A DNA stretch of 64,000 nucleotides from Diphasiastrum complanatum (Eukaryota; Streptophyta; Lycopodiopsida; Lycopodiales; Lycopodiaceae), in NCBI GenBank assembly GCA_029204225.1, contig CM055095.1, positions 71,027,957 to 71,091,956 on the forward strand, in the 5' to 3' direction. Shown in pieces: positions 21,310 through 31,670 of this stretch; position 1 is the first letter of the stretch; every line of letters starts with the position of its first letter. The position numbers and the translations under genes are program-made. The notes below the pieces were generated by a model. The model did no database searches and was not told where the DNA came from. It was given only the letters and a program-made list of their open reading frames with translations.

Positions 21310-21670
21310 TACTGTTTTAGAATTGTTCGCTGAGATTTCAGAGGCGAGATCCACCTCAGATATACCTATACTGAGTTGGGCGAATGTTCTTTCCACTAGT
21401 TAATACCCGGTTTTACCTCATGCGAATGTTCAGTATCATGCCATTTTGGGAACGTTCGCCGAGCATCTTCCTGTACTTACAAACCTTCGCCGACATGTCA
21501 GATGAATTTAAAATGTCAAATTTAGGTCGGTCATAGGTTCAGATCTTGAAAATTTGCATTTACTATAGTACCTAGACGAATGATGGCTTTAGGCGAATGT
21601 TGAACCTTTTCCAAAGATCTTCAAAATGTTCGCCAGACTGTTATTTTGGTCCCAAACCTTCGTTGAGAAT
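21310..21670 (+). repeat. Array of GTTCGCC/GGCGAAT inverted motifs upstream of the accessory ORF
   Basis: At least eight copies: GTTCGCTGAG near 21325, GGGCGAATGTTC 21378-21389, TGCGAATGTTC near 21421, AACGTTCGCCGAG near 21451, ACCTTCGCCGAC near 21484, GGCGAATGTTGAAC near 21592, ATGTTCGCCAGAC near 21627 and ACCTTCGTTGAG near 21656. Sense and antisense copies can pair into hairpins. The same arrangement occurs in Gypsy-2 before its accessory ORF. Confidence 0.75.
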
Positions 21671-21770
21671 CTTGGAAGCTATTGTCACAATATTGAGCAA
21701 GCCTACAGATTTTTGTCCAGAACTGATCACCCAAACTAGTATTTTGTCTAATGGACCCTCCAAATTCACC

Positions 21771-21776
21771 TATAAG
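21771..21776 (+). promoter_or_regulatory. TATA-like box before the accessory ORF
   Basis: TATAAG, 132 bp before the ATG at 21903. It is conserved in the other two copies (11640-11647, and 29881-29876 on the minus strand) within a block of otherwise diverging sequence. Confidence 0.4.
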
Positions 21777-21902
21777 GAGTCTGAATTCGATTCATTTGTC
21801 ACTTCTGCTAGCGGAGCTCTTGCAAAAAAAATTTGCGACAAAAATTTTCTACCAACTTTTTTCCAGCCTTCTGATATACACTTGCGCCTACTTTCAGTCA
21901 TC

Positions 21903-22752
21903 ATGTCTTCTACTGATACCTTTCAGTCTTCATGATGATGTTCCAACTACAACGGACATCATGATGCTCCCTAGCGCAAGCACGGTCGCTAAGTGGATGC
22001 GGGCCCTTGCTCAAGGCAATGGAAATATACAAGTGGGCCTTTTCTGGCAAATTAATATGCAATTTATCACTATGGCCTTTAGCACTTGGACCGAGGCCAA
22101 ATCTAAGTTTTACATACTTTCCAGACTGCCACACACAAGGTGCGCATTATGAAAGCTGCCCTTGCAGCCATAGGTATCACATCCGACACTGAGCCATCTC
22201 CAAACCACAAGCATGCAAAGAACGTGATCAAGTCATTCATAGACACAACCGTTGAGTTCTTGGTATCTCCTAGAATCCATCCGAGATCCCATCATCCATG
22301 CCGCAGCCCAACTTCTGAACAACTTCTTGATGGTTGGCAACCTCAAGAAGGAATGCATTTCTTCACAGATCCTGCACCGCATTGTAGATTCCAACTACAA
22401 ATTAGGATCTGGCCCGCTAGGACCTTACAACTGGTATAAGACAGTTTTTGACGAGTTGAAGAGGGCAATCAAGGGTAACACCAAGCAACAATTTGCGGCT
22501 GGCCCTCTTCTCTCGCTATTATCCGCCTCTTGCTTGGAAGACAAGATTTGTGGATTTAATGCCGATACCGTGCTGTCTATTTATGAAGAAGCACTGGCAA
22601 AGTCATCTCACCAGGCCTCATCAGCACATAGTCATCGTCGTGTACGGAGTGAGATCGTTATTCCTTACTCGCCTCCTGCGTCATGTCGAAGGTCTAGGCA
22701 ACCATTGTTTGTTGCGCTGCAACCTTCGGTTGCCACTGTGAACTTGAAGTGA
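21903..22752 (+). pseudogene. Gypsy-1 accessory ORF, N-terminal part
   Basis: It starts MSSTD and shifts by one base near 21935. It then shows TTTDIMMLPSAS, NMQFITMAFSTWTEAKSKFY, KVRIMKAALAAIGITSDTEP, LLNNFLMVGNLKKECISSQI, ELKRAIKGNTKQQFAAGPLL and SIYEEALAKSSHQASS, ending in a Ser/Arg-rich stretch with EIVIPYSPPASCRRSR. It aligns along its whole length to Gypsy-2's accessory ORF (29740-28850). It lacks the coiled coil and C-terminus, which are cut off by the insert at 22753-24210. I recognise no domain and see no signal peptide or membrane segment. The place, between pol and the 3' LTR, is that of env-like or other extra ORFs in some plant gypsy elements. Confidence 0.75.
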
Positions 22753-23090
22753 AGGTCTACTATTTCTAAAGTCCTGACTTTAGAAGTTGTGACTTAAAAA
22801 GAACAAGTCAACAAAACACTATTGAAAAGAACTTGAAAAAGAACTCAAACTTAGTGACAAAATTTAACATTCAATCACAAAATCATTCATTCAAGAGACT
22901 TGCTGAGGGGTCAAGATGGGGACACCCCCCCCCCCCCGCGAAAGATTTTCTTTCAAATTATGCAAGATCAATTGGCCCAAGGCCAATTACATATACATTG
23001 GTTTTGGGAAAATGGAATTCTTAGATCTTTACATCAACCAGAAGTTTACAAATTCTAGATCTTAAAGAATCTTATACCAAGAAAAGTGGT
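22753..23090. other. Spacer with C13 tract
   Basis: No gene. A C13 run lies at 22925-22937. Confidence 0.5.
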
Positions 23091-23094
23091 TTCT

Positions 23095-23470
23095 AATGAC
23101 ATGCAAAGACTTACTGATCAAGAAATGAGCATGCATAGGCATTTGACATTAGGAGGCATGACATGCATGAATCCAATCTGACATGCAGGCTTCGATTCCA
23201 ACATGCAAAGTCATTAGGCTAGGGATGGTATGACATGCAAGTTCTAGTTTCGACATGCAAGCTTCAAATCATACATGCAAGTTCCCAAATCAAACATGCA
23301 AGCTCTCAAATCAGACATGCAAATTCCAATCAGACATGCAACTCCAAGATCAAACATGCATGACCATTAAGCTATGGATGATATGACATGCAAAGTCATC
23401 AAGTCATGGATGGTGTGACATGCAAAGCCATCAAGTCATGGATGTTGTGACATGCATGGCCATCAGTCTT
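23095..23470. repeat. ACATGCA minisatellite
   Basis: Fourteen copies of ACATGCA spaced about 18-30 bp, in forms such as GACATGCAAGTTC, AACATGCAAGCTC and GACATGCATGGCC. The last third (23380-23470) has a regular 25-30 bp unit with CATCAAGTCATGGATG. CATGCA is the core of the plant RY element. Confidence 0.8.
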
Positions 23471-23485
23471 ATGGACGGTGTGAAA

Positions 23486-23992
23486 GTCTACCATCCTGGT
23501 AAAGGATTGCACCCACCACATAGTCACTAGCATTCATTTCCACTAGGAAATGTTTGCTAGGGTCCACTATGTGCAAGATAGGTGTTGTAGACACTAACAC
23601 TTTCAAAGTCTCAAAGCTTTGGTTTAATTCATCGGTATAAACAATAGGTGGATTGATTTTTGAACGCCTTCCGGCTTTTTCCTTATTACCCTTTTTAATT
23701 TTACTTTTGGCTTTCTTCACTTCTTTAAGAAGGTTCGTTAAAGGTAATGCAACTAAGACATAGTCTTTAATAAACTTATGGAAAAAACTTGTGAAGCCTA
23801 AAAAAGATTTTACTTTCCTTATAGTTTTCAGAATAGGCCAATCATGAACTTTTTGGACCTTATCATAATCAATCTCAAGACCTATATTGAAAATGATATG
23901 TCCCAAGTACTTGAGTTTTGTTTGAAAAAACTCACACTTAGACTCCTTTTGTAGATCGATTTTGATTCGAATGCTACTAACTCGAATATCTA
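23486..23992 (-). pseudogene. Gypsy RT/RNase H fragment (copy 1 of a gypsy-copia chimera)
   Basis: On the minus strand: ESKCEFFQTKLKYLGHIIF, VQKVHDWPILKTI, VKSFLGFTSFFHKFIKDY and ALPLTNLLKE, then LKVLVSTTPILHIVDPSKHF and NASDYVVGAILYQDGR. These are the gypsy RT thumb and the start of RNase H, with the first catalytic Asp in NASD. It is nearly identical to 40211-40690, including the junction to copia sequence at its right end. Confidence 0.9.
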
Positions 23993-24071
23993 TAGCAAAC
24001 ATGATGGTCCAAACTACATTATTATTGCACTTTATGTAGATGATTGTCTATTTTTAGTAGTTCTAACTCTT
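23993..24071 (+). pseudogene. Copia RT scrap with YVDD
   Basis: The plus-strand frame reads NIYSKHDGPNYIIIALYVDD, the copia RT catalytic motif, directly joined to the minus-strand gypsy fragment. The same junction is at about 40720 inside Copia-C. Confidence 0.85.
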
Positions 24072-24217
24072 CCGAGTGACCACTTTTTGATTTGATTCAA
24101 TCTTGCTTGATTCTTAATCCATTGTTTTGAGTATCCAACACAAGAAACTGAAGATCAAGACAAAGTTTGATGTTATTGAACACCTTCGAGCCTTCTGTGA
24201 ATCATTAGTGTTTTATT

Positions 24218-25414
24218 TTGGAGCAGCCCCCGCTCGAGGATGCGAAGGCACTTGTCGAGGGAAAGTTGGCTGAGTTGAAGGAGCTCTCAAGTGAAGCCAC
24301 CCCATCTTGCAGCGGGCCCGATTCTCACAACGAATATCTTCGCATTGATGACATTACACAACAACTTCAAGCTGTGCCATCTTGTTCTGAAGCCTCGGAC
24401 CATCAAGAGTATTTGGAGGCTGTTGCAAATCTCGACAAGCTTGAGTAGGAGTTGTCGAATCTAAAGCAACAATTGGAAGATCAAAAGCTGGCTGCTGAGT
24501 TGCAAACTCAGGACTTGGCAACTGCATCCACACAACCAAAGCGAACACGGCACAATCAGTCGAAGGTATGTGCTGACAGATTCCGTGCATTTACTGAACG
24601 CTTCTAGAAATGGTGTTCACATGCATTTAATGTTGAATTGCAATGGCATGTGGAATACATGATGCTACCAGGTGCAGTAGGCATCGCCTTCGACGATTGG
24701 AAGCGACCTTGGGAGAAGGACGACTTTCTCTGGTTATGGGCCCAGCTCTCTATCAAACAGAAAGGATGTCTATGTTGGGTTCCAAGTCGTGCCTTTCGGA
24801 TCAGCAGAGTTGTACATAGGCTCTTCGGCTATGTATGCTCTAAGTTTCAATTTTTGCGGGACGAAGATAATAAGCGACATTTTTGAAAGCAAAAGGCGCA
24901 GTTTCAACTGTACAAACCTCAAGCTGTTGCGGATTTAGGCAAATTTGATGATGCCGGGTTGCTGATCAATGTAAATATGGCTTATCCAGAGTTATTCAAC
25001 CTTTATGTGGATTGGGAGCGAAATCTTGTAGATTATTTTGTGGAAATTCGACACAATCTGCAAGACAGAAGGAATTCATTTCGCTACAAGCAGTCCTGTA
25101 CATATTCATTTTGGCACTTTGGCACTTTCGCGGCAAAGACATTATTTTTCGTTCAAAATCTTTATGTTAAAAGCTCTTTTATTAGATTTTCAGTTCGTTA
25201 CTGTAAAGAAGTCAGTCTTCGTAGTGATTTAGACGAAGATAGCAAGTTAACCCAGGAGCTGTTCGATGGAACATTGCTCCCAGTTAAGTTAGAAGAAATC
25301 GGCAACTTACCAATTGGCCGCTACACAAAATCAAAAGAAGACTTGCTGTTGATCGAAGCTCAACAAAACTTGGAGTTTGTTCAGAAATTATATGAAGAAT
25401 TGAATCATTCATAA
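24218..25414 (+). pseudogene. Unknown long ORF upstream of a polypurine tract
   Basis: A single frame of about 398 codons is broken only by three in-frame stops (24446 TAG, 24605 TAG, 24884 TGA). The first part is acidic and heptad-like (ELSNLKQQLEDQKLAAE); next come a basic patch (PKRTRHNQSK) and a Trp-rich globular part (WHVEYMMLPG, AFDDWKRPWEKDDFLWLW, FGYVCSKFQFLRD). A final part has YPELFNLYVDWE and LPIGRYTKSKEDLLLIEAQQ. I recognise no family. The frame ends about 300 bp before the tract and LTR at 25709-25722, so it may be the downstream ORF of a plus-strand element. Confidence 0.45.
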
Positions 25415-25708
25415 AACATTCATTCATGTCTTTGTTGTGCTGATGTTTCTATGGGATGCTGAATTTTTGAAGTTTAAAGATGTTTTGAAGGTTGATTCCA
25501 GTTTTCATCAACAATTCAAAGATCAACTCAAAACAACCTATTCAATTAAAGAAACAACAAGACACATATTCTCTAAGACGAAGAAATATCTAAAGGACGA
25601 AATACACGAAGAAATATCTTTTCGCCTTAACGAAAATCTGAAGAACAAAATGTTTCGCGAATAATCCTCAATAAGAAGATGTTATGTTCAGGAGGACGTT
25701 TCACATTT
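25415..25708 (+). other. 3' untranslated part before the polypurine tract
   Basis: Short frames only. A Lys/Glu-rich 75-codon frame (25437-25664) starts in the stretch; its status is uncertain. Confidence 0.3.
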
Positions 25709-25721
25709 GAGGAAGGGGATA
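25709..25721 (+). promoter_or_regulatory. Polypurine tract
   Basis: GAGGAAGGGGATA immediately before TGTGATGCC, fitting a plus-strand primer next to a 3' LTR. Confidence 0.6.
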
Positions 25722-26999
25722 TGTGATGCCACCTTATTGTCAAAAATTGAATATCAACATAAATATGGCATGATATACTCAAAAATAAAGATATGAGCTA
25801 GTTAAGTATAAATCATGAAGAGGCCTAAAAGTCATTTTTCAGGAATATATCTCCTAAGTACTTGCCTTGTAATTAAGGACAAGACCTTTAATGAGAATGA
25901 CATTACTTTGGATAACCTTTACTAGGTCGTCCACACGAAACGACTAGATACGAAAAGACATGTTTAACTAGAGTAACTTTAACTCGTAGTTAAGTATACC
26001 CTTCATGGTATAATTGAACGTATTTGCAGTCTGATTGTTAACTAGACCCTTTCGCAGGAGCGACGCACCTATTATTTTAGAGGTGTGTTTGTTCGCCCCG
26101 TAGAACATATATTGATCTCACACTTCAGTCTCGAGCATCGAGAGAGAAGAGTTTATGCATATGTAAGAGATTGAAGAAGTGAATAGAGTTCTGTGAGTTA
26201 TTCTCTCTTATCCCTGTTCTCCGCACTGTTGAGTGTGAGTGATCTTGAGTCTGCTAACAATCTCTAACGCATTACATGAATTACTCTCTGATCAGACATA
26301 CACTCTAGTGCATTACAGTCGTTTGCTGTGTATCCGTAAAGCATGCTCTAAAAGAACTGTCTTAAAACCAACTTATTCGTTTGTCGTGAATATTTTCTTT
26401 TCGGCACTCAAATAATGACTATCTTTGGTACAGTCTAGCACGATCATTGAATAAAGTTGTATGTATACGTATGAGATGACAGTCCCTGTCTGAAGAATTG
26501 AGTCTTTGATCTGTTTTCCTGATTGGCATTGACATAAGTTTCTAACGTGTTCTAAAACCATTCGTGTTCTTTGGCCATTAATTTGGACTTTAGTTGTTGA
26601 GGACTTCTGTCTAGAAACGAACAATTCGCGAAAGCAATTAATTAATTGTTTGCACAGTCGCGAATACATTGAACAACTCTCGACTCTTGTTGACATCTTA
26701 ATCAACCAGAGTGTACCACTGCTATACTACTATGATAACATCTCATCTGTAGAATGCGTTTCATTCGATTTGATAGAGGCTAGATTGTTGTTCTGAAATT
26801 ATTAACATTACATTTTCCAAACCATAAGTAATACTGGTTACTTTTTAATGTCTGTTGACAACCAGAATAACACTCAAAACCACTTGCCATAATTGTACCA
26901 AATACATAACTTTCTAACGCTGTCCTCTGTGGGAACGACATTATTTACTATAAAATCTATATTTACCCTGTTGGTATAGTACGACACCTCCCATCATTG
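25722..26999 (+). repeat. Putative LTR of a plus-strand element (Gypsy-1 or another)
   Basis: It starts TGTGATGCC after the polypurine tract and has no coding frame. It ends near 26990 after CCTCTGTGGGAACGAC, the kind of sequence found near the end of plant gypsy LTRs. No second copy is in the window, so the exact right end and the owner are uncertain. Confidence 0.5.
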
Positions 27000-27156
27000 T
27001 TGCACGAAAGTATAAACGAGCAACTGGCAGCTGATCTTTGATTTGCTCTGAGGCCATCAGCTTAGTTGGATCGAATGCCAGAGGAGGGAGGCAATCGTCT
27101 TATCTGGTTGCCACTGACGCCAACAGAGTTAGATCTTTTGCAAACATTTTTTATTG

Positions 27157-29740
27157 TCACATTATTGGATTTGGAGAGTTGACATACTCTCTTTGGTATG
27201 CTTGCAAAGCCCAGTGGAAGTCCACTGAAATTGTCCAGCTGTAGGGCTGATGGATGATTGGCCAATTGGGCATATGGATTGTGATTTTGTCCATAGCCAA
27301 TCCCAAATCTTTCCATTTATTTCTTCTCGGCATTGGCACATAATAAGGGTCGACCCACAATTGGCGGGGGCTGGCGACGTAACTCCTGATTAATTTTTGA
27401 GTTTTCTCAAACACTGTAATTCTCCATGCCGGCTGCTCTCCCAATGCGGGTATTTTGTCCAACTCTTTGCAGGCCTCTATCTCGGAGGTCTTAATCTTCA
27501 GAACCCATCCACCACACGAGGACTCAGGCGGATGTTGCTTTAAGAAGGTCTGGATCTGGTCCTTGACACTGATGGGCCTTCTGAATAGAGGTGTGGTCCT
27601 TGATGGGGATGGACCTGCTTGTACTGCTGGTAAGATTGGCGGTTGTGCTGTTATATCTAGAGCTCCCCCCTGGTCCAGTCCCCAATCTACTCCTGTATCC
27701 ATTGGTACAACTTCTTGGCGTGTAGGGGAGAATTGCGGCATGACCGGTACGGAGATTTGTGGTCCGGCTTCCAACATGTGAGCGGCTGCTTTTTCATAGA
27801 CACGGTGATGGTCTCTTTAGCCTTTGCCAACTCGGTTGAAGCTGCTCCTTTGAACTTATCGTGGAGTCCCTAAAGGGCCACTTTGTATGGTTCTACTTTT
27901 TTGAACAAATATGCGATTTCCGTCGGTGTGACCGGATGATCTGGTATTTGAGTTTGAAGATACGCATCATGCTCAAGGGTGGTCGCATCCAATTTATCTT
28001 GAAGATGTGTGCAATCCTATTTGGCCATCTGCAATTGACCCTTCAGCAGCTGCGCCTGTTGTTTTGCATCCTGCACGGCCTTATCCACCTAATCTCGTGC
28101 GGTTGTCAGGGCGTTTTGCAGGGAGCTGATGTATTCTTCCAAGCGATCAGCTTGTTGCTGGGCCAACTTCTTTTCAGCTTCAGCCTTGTCTTCATGTTGC
28201 TTGGCAATTCTTATCTCTCGATCCAGCTGAATAATCTTCTGGCTGATCAGAGTGTTTTCGGATCCCATATCGGATATTCTCTGCTCCATTTCTTTCTTCT
28301 TATCCAACATAGACTGGATCACTTGCGCAAGGCTTGAGACCAAACCGAGAGCATCACCAGAATCTACTGTCGTGGAGGGGGCAATAGCAGGAAGACCTGA
28401 TGGTACTGTCCTTTGTTGGCATGGAATAGGTGCCAGTACTTCTTCTTCTTCAAAAATGTCTTTCTCCTCAAAACCCTCAGGCACAATGGCATCGAACTGG
28501 TTCGGTGATTTCACAACTTTGTCGACCCAAAGTGCGGCTGGGCTATCTTCAATGTGAGGTTGCTGGCTGACATCTTCAACACCGATAGTAGATTCATGGA
28601 TCTGTTTGAATCCTCTCCAGGGGATGGCAGGTCAAAGGGCGTAGGGCTTTGGGACATTTCAAAAAATTTGGTGGTCCCAAGGAGGTTGGAATCATTGAAC
28701 ATATCCATGAAAAATTGCATGTTTGGAGAAGTAGCTTTGGTGTGCGGGGGTGAGGCAGCCTAGGCAGCTATGTTGGGAATGGTAGCCCCAATGGTCACAA
28801 ACTGTCCGTGTGTGGAAGCAGAGGCAAGAGAAGCATCAGAGGCGGGGGGAATAGGAAGTTGAGTGCAAACAGCAACAGGGGGTGGAAGCGCAGCTGACAA
28901 TGTATGCCTAGTGCGACGTCGTGACGCGGAAGGTGAGTCAGGAATGACGATCTCGCTGCATGGATGATGACGACTATGAGAACTCGAGGCCTGGTGAAAT
29001 GACTCGGCCGATGATTCTTTGTAGACAGAAAGCACAGAATCTAGGTGGAAGCCATGGATTTTGTTTTCTAGGTGGAAAGCGGCTAGAAGAGACAATAAAG
29101 AGCCAGCAGCAAACTACTGCTTAGTATTGCCCTTAATAGCTCGTTTGAGCTCACCAGAAATAGTCTTGAACCAATTATATGGTTCAAGAGGGGCTTTGGC
29201 CAACTTGGTGTAGAAATCAACTATCCTATGGAGGATCTGTGACGTGATGCAGTCTTTCCTGAGGTTGCCAACCATCAGAAAGTTATTCAGTAGCTGGGTA
29301 GCAGTGTTTATGATAGGCTCAGTGATGACATCAAGGAGGTATCCGTTTTTGGTCCAGTGCAGATCATTGGTGAGGTCAATGTAAGGCTTGATGGCCTGTT
29401 TGGCCTGCTTGTGATTGGGTGAGGCCTGTGTACCGGATGCTATACCTATGGTTGCAAGGGCGGCCTCAGTGATGTGCACCTTGTGTGTTGCTCCTTGAAA
29501 ATTGATATAGAATTTGGACTTCTCTTCCTTCCATGTACTGAAGGCAAGAGTGATGAAATCCATGTTGATTCGGCCAGAAAAAGCTCTCTCATGAATACCC
29601 ATTACAGTGAGTAGAGGCTCCGCAAGGGTCATCCACTGAGTGACCATGCTTGTGCTAGGAAGGATCATGATGTCTGTTGCAGATGGGACATCACGATGGA
29701 TAGTATAACACGGAGACTAGGAAATATCAGTAGAAGACAT
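27157..29740 (-). pseudogene. Gypsy-2 accessory ORF (about 860 codons, degenerate)
   Basis: Starting from the ATG at 29740 (MSSTDIS, TAG at codon 8), one frame continues through DIMILPSTS, MDFITLAFSTWKEEKSKFY, HITEAALATIGI, LLNNFLMVGNLRKDC and KRAIKGNTKQ (then TAG for Gln). FAAGSLLSLL and EIVIPDSPSASRRR follow. A shift near 28540 leads to an acidic patch (FEEKDIFEEEE) and a coiled coil of about 120 residues (KKKEMEQRISDM, QLDREIRIAKQHEDKAEAEK, LEEYISSLQNAL). After another shift near 27785 a C-terminal part has VDPYYVPMPRRNKWKDLGL and a stop at 27157. No membrane segment, protease or nucleic-acid-binding motif was recognised. It is conserved in Gypsy-1 and in the copy hit by Copia-A. Confidence 0.7.
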
Positions 29741-29875
29741 GGTGACCAGAAATGTAACGTAAGATGCGTGAATGTATATCAAAAAGCAGTTCAGAAATTT
29801 TGGAAGGCTTTGGTCGCAGGAAAATTTTGCAAGAGCTTCGCTATCACAAGTGAGGAATGAATCGAATTCAGCCAA

Positions 29876-29881
29876 CTTATA
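29876..29881 (-). promoter_or_regulatory. TATA-like box before the Gypsy-2 accessory ORF
   Basis: TATAAG on the minus strand, about 141 bp before the ATG at 29740; conserved in position with the Gypsy-1 copy. Confidence 0.4.
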
Positions 29882-29979
29882 GGTGAATCTGGTGGGTCCA
29901 TTACACTGAATACTAGTTTGGCTGATCAGTTCTGAACAAAAATTTGCAGACATGTACAGTACTATAAAAATAGACTATA

Positions 29980-30330
29980 AAAATCTTGACGAAGATTTCT
30001 GGGGATCTGAACCTATCAAGCAAACGTTTTCCAGGGCTAGCGAAGGATGAACCTTCGCCCAGGAGGGTCCTTCACCTAGGTACTGTCATAAATGCTTTTT
30101 TTCACAATCTAAACCTATGGACAACCTAATTTGGACATTTTAAGATCATCTAAAAGGTCGACGAAGGTTCATAATGAAGTTAAGATGAATGTTCCCAAAA
30201 TGGCATATCACTGAACCTTCACCTGACTCAAAAATTGGACTTTTCTTGGACAAGAACCTTCGCCCACCTCAAATTAGATAAATCTAGAGTGGATGTACTG
30301 TCTGAGAGCTCAACGAAGGTTTCCGGTACT
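29980..30330 (-). repeat. CCTTCGCC/GGCGAAGG hairpin motifs between integrase and accessory ORF
   Basis: GCGAAGG and CCTTCGC at 30040-30058 form a 7-bp perfect stem with a 5-nt loop. CGAAGGTTC at 30162-30170 pairs with GAACCTTCG at 30254-30262 (9 bp). Further copies lie near 29986, 30070, 30212 and 30311. The same words fill the leader of this element at 36820-37450. Confidence 0.8.
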
Positions 30331-30600
30331 GTATAGGCCAAATCTGACCAAAACAGTGATTTTATAAGCCTTTTTTCATCAAAAAATATTGTGCTTTCTT
30401 TTTCCCATGCTAATGACTTTCTGACTTTTGCTCATCAGTCTTTGCTCAATTTTTGCTTTTTTTTTTTTTAACTGTCTTTTTCCAAAAAACTCAGCAATTT
30501 AAGTATTGAAAACAAAAAATTGAAAAACAAATAAAATTCAAAAACCATTGAGATCAGGCTTGCTGAATTGTTGGAGCAGGCTGCCACAACTTGAGTAATC

Positions 30601-31634
30601 GGCTGCCATTCACAAGAATATCAAATCGTTTCCATCCAAGTGCTCAAGAGTTACTGTGCCATAGTTCAAGATTTCCTTCACTTTATATGGGCCTTCACCG
30701 GTAAACTTCAACTTGCACTTGATCAGCTTGGTTTTGTACATCAATGCAAAATCTCCTGCTTTCAGATCTTTTTTGTGCAATCGATGATCGTGCCATGCCT
30801 TGCGGCGGGCTTTCTCTGCTGCTAACGCATGAACTGTCATCAATCGGGTTTCACATAACTTTTGCAACGCTTCATGACGGAGTTGTAAAAACTTATCATC
30901 ATTTAATCATTCTGTTGCTGCTATGCGTAAGGATGAGATTAAAAAATTCAATTGGCATGACAACATCTTGACCATAAACCAGTTGAAAAGGTGTTTGATT
31001 TGTACTATTTTTGTAAGCGGTTCTGAATGCCCATAACGCTGCATATAGTTTATGTTTCCAATCAAACCGACTCGCTTCAACTGTCTTTGTCATAATGGTG
31101 TAGAGAATCTTATTGGAAGATTCAGCTTGGCCATTCCCTCTAGGATAGTAGGGAGTACTAAATCTGTGTATAACAAAAAAATCTTCCAGTAAACACTTTT
31201 TTGTTTGATTAACAAAGTGTGTACCCCGGTCACTGACAATCTCGATCGGACATCCAAATCTGATTATAATATTTTCATATAGAAACTTGGCCATAGATTT
31301 CGCATCAGCAACTTTGACAACTTTGGCTTCAATCCACTTGGTCATATAATCAGTTGTGACAATAATGTATTAGGCCTGAAATCCGTGCACGGCAGGGTGA
31401 ATAGGTCCAACATAATTTAGTCCCCATTTTTCAAACGGTGCTTGCGATAAAATGGATGCAAGGGTTCATAATTCTGTCGAGTAGGCATCGTGCACACTGG
31501 CAAACATCACATGTCTGAATAAATTTTTTTGTGTCCTTATGAAGCGTAGGCCACCAACAACCTGATTGCAAAAGTTTGCAAACAGTAATATCTGTAGAGA
31601 AGTGTCCTCCACCCATGCCATCATGTGAAAACAT
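30601..31634 (-). pseudogene. Gypsy-2 integrase
   Basis: The minus-strand frame 31634 has the zinc-finger part (GMGGGHFSTDITVCKLLQSG, TCDVCQCAR), followed after a frame change by the core from 31345: MTKWIEAKVVKVADAKSMAK, IVSDRGTHFVN, YYPRGNGQAES (Glu 35 residues after the second Asp) and TPFQLVYGQDVVMPIEF. The C-terminal part (30867-30610) has KAWHDHRLHKKDLKAGDFAL, LKFTGEGPYKVKEIL and, after a shift, NGSRLLKL. No chromodomain follows. Confidence 0.9.
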
Positions 31635-31670
31635 GATTAAATCTGGTACTTCATGCGGTAAAACACATCT

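Noticed and set aside
23095..23470. Possible CRISPR-like array of spaced ACATGCA words
   Set aside because: Repeat word only 7 bp, spacing irregular, plant nuclear context; a minisatellite explains it.
24605..25414. Treating the 24.2-25.4 kb frame as an intact gene
   Set aside because: Three in-frame stops and no recognisable start or introns.
27455..28763. Plus-strand frames opposite the accessory ORF
   Set aside because: They are antisense shadows; the minus-strand frame has conserved homologs in two other copies.
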